From assembly GCF_000335475.2 (NCBI RefSeq), contig NZ_ANAH02000014.1, positions 62,001-126,000 of the forward strand: a stretch of DNA of 64,000 nt. The letters run 5' to 3'. A model generated the notes under the pieces. The model made no database searches and was not told the origin of the DNA. It saw only the letters and a program-made list of their open reading frames with translations. The position numbers and the translations under genes were made by a program. This stretch comes from Cystobacter fuscus DSM 2262 (GTDB taxonomy: Bacteria > Myxococcota > Myxococcia > Myxococcales > Myxococcaceae). Shown piece by piece: positions 60,000 to 64,000 of this stretch; the stretch's first letter is position 1; every line of letters starts with the position of its first letter.

Positions 60000-62399
60000 A
60001 TGGACACACAGGTCTTCTTTCATGAGCGTCAAGCCTGGCACCTGAAGCGTACGCGGCGGACCCATTTCATGGTGCTGCTGGTGGGAGTGCTGGCTGTCCT
60101 CTCCGGCTGTGGTCCGCAGGCCGCCCATCAGGACGCGGGCACCACCGCCGACTCGGGCACACCGGATGCGGGAGCACCCCAGGACGCGGGCACCACCGCC
60201 GACTCGGGCACACCGGATGCGGGAGTGCCCCAAGCGGGCTCCTGGTCCCTCACCGGCAGCCCCTCGACGCATCGCATTCTCCCCACGGCCACGCTGCTGC
60301 CCTCGGGCAAGGTGCTGCTGACGGGCGGCTACAATGTCGACAATGGGTACAGATCCCTCACCACGGCAGAGGTGTACGACCCGGCGACGGGCACCTGGTC
60401 GCCCACCGGCAGCCTCGCCGAGGGCCGTGATAACCACACGGCCACGTTGCTGCACTCGGGCAAGGTGCTGGTGCTTGGCGGCCACAGCTACAATTCCTCT
60501 AAGAGCCTCGCCACGGCGGAGGTGTACGACCCGGGGACGGGCACCTGGTCGCCCACCGGCAGCCTCGCCACGCGCCGCGAGCACCACACGGCCACGCTGC
60601 TGCACTCGGGGCAGGTGCTGGTGACGGGCGGCGGTGGGGACCTCGTCACGGCGGAGGTGTATGACCCGGGGACGGGCACCTGGTCGTCGACCCGCAGCAT
60701 GGCCACGAGCCGCGAGAACCACACGGCCACGCTGCTGCCCTCGGGCAATGTGCTGGTGACGGGCGGCTACGGAATCGGTGGGTCCCTCGCCACGGCGGAG
60801 GTGTACGACCCGGAGACGCGCACCTGGTTCTCCACCGGCAGCCTCGCCACGGGCCGCTATCGCCACACCGCCACGCTGCTGCCTTCGGGCAAGGTGCTGG
60901 TGACGGGTGGTACCAACCTCTCCTCTGGGTCCCTCGCCACGGCGGAGGTGTACGACCCGGAGACGGGCACCTGGTCCTCCACCGGCAGCCTCGCCGATGA
61001 CCGCAGTGAACACACGGCCACGTTGCTGCCCTCGGGCAAGGTGCTGGTGGCGGGTGGCGACAGCAGGCGCTATGCCTTGAGCACGGCGGAGGTGTACGAC
61101 CCGGAGACGGGCACCTGGTCCTCCACCGGCAGTTGGGTCGATGCCTCCGGTGGCCGCCATGACGCCACGCTGCTGCCCTCGGGCCAGGTGCTGGTGACGG
61201 GTTCTTCCGACGAACCAGAGGTGTACACGCCCGCCGACCCGAGCCCACCGGATACGGGAGGGCTCCAACCGCCGTATTTCATCGAGAAGCCCGAGCCTTC
61301 TTCGCGGGTGGGCGGTGGAGGCGAGCTGACCTTCCATGCCTCCGCGCGGGATCCGCGGGGCAGCCCGCTTCGATTCCTCTGGTCCGCGAATGTCGGCACC
61401 TTGGACATCGCGCATGGGGCGTCCGAGAGCCGAGCCATCTGGAGGGCACCCGCATGTCTGGTCGCGGGAGTCACCGCTTCCTTCACCCTCACCGTGATGA
61501 ATACCTCGCGGCTCTCGAGCACCGCCCGCTTCTACGCCGTTGGCATTCCGGATTGCCAGGGTTGGTCCTCCATCGACAACCTCCTCACGGGCCGCGAGCG
61601 CCACACGGCCACGCTGCTGCCCTCGGGCAAGGTGCTGGTGACGGGCGGCTCTGGCCGCGGTGGGGACCTCACCACGGCGGAAGTGTACGACCCGGGGACA
61701 GGTACCTGGTCCTCCACCGGCAGCTTCGCTTCGATCCACCAGAACCACACGGCCACGCTGCTGCCCTCGGGCAAGGTGTTGGTGACGGGCGGCTCATCGG
61801 AGGTGTACGACCCGGGAACGGGCACCTGGTCGCCCACCGGCAGCCCCGCCACGAATCGCGAGAACCACACGGCCACGCTGCTGCCCTCGGGCAAGGTGTT
61901 GGTCGCGGGCGGCTCCAGTTTTGGGAGCTCCTTCCGCGCCTCGGAGGTGTACGACCCGGGGACGGGGACCTGGTCGCCCACCGGCAGCCTCGTCACGGGC
62001 CGCGCGCACCACACGGCCACGCTGCTGCCCTCGGGCAAGGTGTTGGTCGCGGGCGGTTTCAACCTCCTCGCCGGTGGGTACCTCGTCACGGCGGAGGTGT
62101 ACGACCCGGAGACAGGTACCTGGTCCTCCACTGGCAGCCTTGCCTCGAGCCGTCAGAGCCACGAGGCCACGTCGCTGTCTTCGGGCAAGGTGTTGGTGAC
62201 GGGCGGCTACAACGGACTCGAGCCCTTCGCCACCGAGGTGTACGACCCGGAGACAGGTACCTGGTCCTCCAGCGGCAGCCTCGCCAGGAGCCGCTATGAC
62301 CACACGGCGACGTTGCTGCTCTCCGGCAAGGTGCTGGTCACGGGGGGTTACTCCACCTCCTCGGCGACCCAATCGACGGCAGAGGTGTACACGCCGTAG
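60000..62399 (+). CDS. Kelch-repeat lipoprotein with 13 repeats and a central Ig-like domain
   Basis: The protein has 799 aa from ATG 60000 (ATG 60069 begins the hydrophobic part). The signal peptide ends L-A-V-L-S-G-C, a lipidation site. A 17-residue unit (Q-D-A-G-T-T-A-D-S-G) is repeated twice near the start. Seven Kelch units (consensus HTATLLPSGKVLVTGG and T-A-E-V-Y-D-P) fill residues ~80-405, an Ig-like part spans ~420-515, and six more Kelch units end the protein. The two sets probably form two beta-propellers. Such proteins are likely adhesins or binding scaffolds on the outer membrane. Confidence 0.9.
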   Translation: MDTQVFFHERQAWHLKRTRRTHFMVLLVGVLAVLSGCGPQAAHQDAGTTADSGTPDAGAPQDAGTTADSGTPDAGVPQAGSWSLTGSPSTHRILPTATLLPSGKVLLTGGYNVDNGYRSLTTAEVYDPATGTWSPTGSLAEGRDNHTATLLHSGKVLVLGGHSYNSSKSLATAEVYDPGTGTWSPTGSLATRREHHTATLLHSGQVLVTGGGGDLVTAEVYDPGTGTWSSTRSMATSRENHTATLLPSGNVLVTGGYGIGGSLATAEVYDPETRTWFSTGSLATGRYRHTATLLPSGKVLVTGGTNLSSGSLATAEVYDPETGTWSSTGSLADDRSEHTATLLPSGKVLVAGGDSRRYALSTAEVYDPETGTWSSTGSWVDASGGRHDATLLPSGQVLVTGSSDEPEVYTPADPSPPDTGGLQPPYFIEKPEPSSRVGGGGELTFHASARDPRGSPLRFLWSANVGTLDIAHGASESRAIWRAPACLVAGVTASFTLTVMNTSRLSSTARFYAVGIPDCQGWSSIDNLLTGRERHTATLLPSGKVLVTGGSGRGGDLTTAEVYDPGTGTWSSTGSFASIHQNHTATLLPSGKVLVTGGSSEVYDPGTGTWSPTGSPATNRENHTATLLPSGKVLVAGGSSFGSSFRASEVYDPGTGTWSPTGSLVTGRAHHTATLLPSGKVLVAGGFNLLAGGYLVTAEVYDPETGTWSSTGSLASSRQSHEATSLSSGKVLVTGGYNGLEPFATEVYDPETGTWSSSGSLARSRYDHTATLLLSGKVLVTGGYSTSSATQSTAEVYTP
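60129..60230 (+). repeat. Two tandem 51-bp repeats in the Kelch gene's linker
   Basis: 60129-60179 and 60180-60230 agree at 49 of 51 positions. They encode the same 17-residue D/T/S/G-rich unit, probably a flexible surface spacer prone to length change. Confidence 0.9.
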
Positions 62400-62445
62400 A
62401 CCTCGCCCTCCGAGTCGTTCCTACGCGTCGTCTGACACCCTTTTC

Positions 62446-62459
62446 GGGAGGGGCCTCCC
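62446..62459 (+). terminator. Possible hairpin after the Kelch gene
   Basis: gggagg and cctccc flank a 2-bp centre 47 bp past the stop codon. There is no T-run and the loop is short, so function is uncertain. Confidence 0.3.
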
Positions 62460-62519
62460 ACTGGCCCGCCCGAGTCGTACGAATCGTCTCGTCCAAATCG
62501 TCTGACACCTTCTCCGGTG

Positions 62520-62559
62520 TAACATGACTCCTGACGCCCGGTGGGAGTCTTCCATGGGG
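62520..62559 (+). repeat. Direct repeat copy at the 3' end of the L-domain gene
   Basis: It pairs with 59673-59712 (about 37 of 40 positions). The core cctgacgcccggtg is shared. It overlaps the left arm of the hairpin at 62530-62567. Confidence 0.8.
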
Positions 62560-62567
62560 GCGTCAGG
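62530..62567 (-). terminator. Hairpin downstream of the L-domain gene
   Basis: cctgacgccc and gggcgtcagg form a 10-bp stem with an 18-nt loop, 18 bp after the stop of the minus-strand gene. The partial copy at 59673 lacks the right arm. Confidence 0.5.
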
Positions 62568-62584
62568 CGTGGGTCGGGGTCACG

Positions 62585-64000
62585 TCACGGGCATACCGAG
62601 GTCTCGTCGTTTCCGCTGATGGTCACGCTGCCAGGAGTGGCGGAGAGCTGAGCGCGCAGGGCCGTGGCCAGGCACGTGGGCAGCGCGGGGTTGTCCGTGA
62701 TGCTCAGCCAGGACACGGACGTGAGTTCGGGCAGCTCCAGCCTGGTGAGCAGGGGATTGCCGGAGACCAACAGGGAGTCCACCGAGGACAGTCTGCGCAG
62801 ATGCGACAAGGAGTGCAGCTTGGCATTGTCCAAGATCTGGAGCGAGGAGAGCCGCGCCAGCCATCCCAGGCCTCCGAGCTGAACCAGCGCGTCGTTCCTC
62901 TCGAGCCGGACACCGCCGCCCACGGCCAGGAGATTGTCGAAGAGGAAGGCGAGCTTGGGGTTGTCGATCAGGTTCAGATTGCCGCCAATGGACATCAGGC
63001 TGTCCACATAGAAGAAGTGCCACACCAGCTCATTGCCGATGAAGGAGAAGCTCCCGCCCACGTGGGTGAGGGCGTCCAGGTGGAGCACATCCAGGGCATC
63101 CAGTCGCTCCAGGGTCAGGTCTCCACCCACGATTCGCAGTTGCTCCAGTCCAGGCAGCAGGTACAGCTTCGGGTTGTGCTGGAGGAGGAGGCTGCCCGGC
63201 AGGACCTGCACCGAGGCCCCGAACTCGAAGAGCTCCGGGTTCTCCGTCACCTGGATGTCTTCCCCCACGGTTTCCAGGAAGGAGATGAACCGCGAGAGCT
63301 TCGGATTCTGCGCCACGGTCAGCCGGCCTCCGATGAAGGTCGGGCCGTAGTCGGCATACAGGGACCACCCGTTGGACTCGAGTGAGGCATTGCGCGCCAC
63401 GGATAGGTTCCTTCCGATGTGGCGGACCTTGCTCAGCCCGGAGAGACTCTGCAGTGCCGCGTTGTCCTCCACCCAAAGCGAGCCGGCGATCCGCACGGGG
63501 TTGAACCCCAGTCTCAGGCTGTTCAGGCGCGGGTTGTGGGTGATGGCGACGTCTCCGTGGAACTCTCCACCGCCGGAGATGGAGAACGAGGTGAGCAACG
63601 GGTTGTCATGCACCTGGAGGTAGATGCCGAGTTCCTCGATGGCGGCCGAGAAACTCACCAGCTTCGGGTTGCCGTAGATGCGAACCGAGCTGTCAACGCG
63701 CTTCAGGGACGGCAGGTCGATCTGCTCCACTTCGGAGCCCCTGACGAAGAGAGCACCCGTGATCCGACCCGCTCCCTGGAGCGCCACCACGTCCGCCGCG
63801 GTACGGATGTCGTAGTCACCAAAGTATATCCAGCCGGGTTCCTTCGCCTTGCACTCGTTCCTGCGCAGGGTGATCTCGGAGAAGTCGAGCACCCCGTCCC
63901 GGTCGCTGTCCGTGCCGGCGAGGATCTGCGTGCCTCCGTCCGGGCAGGTCGTGCCACCGCTCAGGATGCGGTGCGTTTCGACCAGCACGGCCTCCGGTGC
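62585..64000 (-). CDS. Secreted leucine-rich/receptor-L-domain-like protein, N-terminus outside the window
   Basis: 472 codons are visible; the frame continues past the right edge, so the start is missing. The N-terminal visible part has G-T-D-S-D-R-D-G-V-L-D, a calcium-loop-like unit. Then come many ~22-25-residue repeats with L-x-I-x-x-N-P-x-L (IYGNPKLVSF, V-H-D-N-P-L-L, ITDNPALPTC), a receptor-L-domain/leucine-rich solenoid. The C-terminal cap ends S-G-N-D-E-T-S-V-C-P. Such proteins are typically secreted or surface-attached binders. It is convergent with the Kelch gene across a hairpin and repeat. Confidence 0.8.
   Translation of the reverse strand, partial: APEAVLVETHRILSGGTTCPDGGTQILAGTDSDRDGVLDFSEITLRRNECKAKEPGWIYFGDYDIRTAADVVALQGAGRITGALFVRGSEVEQIDLPSLKRVDSSVRIYGNPKLVSFSAAIEELGIYLQVHDNPLLTSFSISGGGEFHGDVAITHNPRLNSLRLGFNPVRIAGSLWVEDNAALQSLSGLSKVRHIGRNLSVARNASLESNGWSLYADYGPTFIGGRLTVAQNPKLSRFISFLETVGEDIQVTENPELFEFGASVQVLPGSLLLQHNPKLYLLPGLEQLRIVGGDLTLERLDALDVLHLDALTHVGGSFSFIGNELVWHFFYVDSLMSIGGNLNLIDNPKLAFLFDNLLAVGGGVRLERNDALVQLGGLGWLARLSSLQILDNAKLHSLSHLRRLSSVDSLLVSGNPLLTRLELPELTSVSWLSITDNPALPTCLATALRAQLSATPGSVTISGNDETSVCP

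Noticed and set aside
60300-62399. Regularly spaced repeats in the Kelch gene as a CRISPR array
   Set aside because: The repeats are in frame, ~140-150 bp long and code for Kelch units; there are no short uniform spacers.

Overview
The window is high-GC bacterial DNA that reads as a myxobacterium of the Cystobacterineae (an Archangium-, Cystobacter- or Melittangium-like genome). This rests on families seen almost only there: DUF2381 and DUF2378 proteins, eukaryote-like Ser/Thr kinases including one with a PilZ tail, several secreted lipoproteins, and a complete pomY-pomZ-pomX division-site cluster. About 55 protein genes fill both strands densely. I see no rRNA, tRNA, CRISPR array or intact insertion sequence.

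Left part (1-12.4 kb). A truncated S53 (sedolisin) protease gene runs off the left edge. A secreted toxin-like nuclease and a large immunity-like partner follow, overlapping by ATGA. This pair is bracketed by a 178-bp imperfect direct repeat whose downstream copy contains the end of the immunity gene and the start of an ATP-grasp gene. Next come an esterase, a TVP38/TMEM64 membrane protein, and a tightly coupled trio: a helix-hairpin-helix outer-membrane barrel, a lamin-tail-domain lipoprotein and a thermonuclease lipoprotein. The trio is the best candidate here for an undescribed envelope DNA-processing system.

12.5-29.8 kb. An osmotic-stress group (MscS channel, ABC ATPase, fused substrate-binding/permease protein) leads into a DEDDh exonuclease, a DUF2378 protein, a cupin lipoprotein and an M6 metalloprotease. 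Then come a sirtuin-like protein, heme A synthase CtaA, a Trp-rich coiled-coil membrane protein, an aldehyde dehydrogenase that seems to start at CTG, an alpha/beta-hydrolase lipoprotein and a methyltransferase.

29.8-45.2 kb. A mixed regulatory and metabolic stretch: STAS-like protein, PAP2 phosphatase, hexapeptide acyltransferase, a PAS histidine kinase with a decayed ATP-binding domain, a Cys-rich lipoprotein, a Ser/Thr kinase with a PilZ tail, gluconokinase, and a coupled operon (class-3 aldehyde dehydrogenase, stand-alone B3/B4 domain, APH-like pseudokinase). A PLD-like protein, an intact histidine kinase, AraC and XRE regulators, a NYN nuclease and a lytic transglycosylase follow.

45.2-64 kb. 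pomY, pomZ and pomX are followed by two coupled ferritin-like proteins, DUF924, TspO, an M50-like protease and a SEC-C protein. A minus-strand run follows in the order Ser/Thr kinase, DUF2381, 71-aa Cys-rich ORF, 161-aa ORF, DUF4265 and a lipid-binding-like protein. The right end holds a 13-repeat Kelch lipoprotein between two copies of a 40-bp repeat, and a secreted leucine-rich/L-domain protein cut by the window edge.
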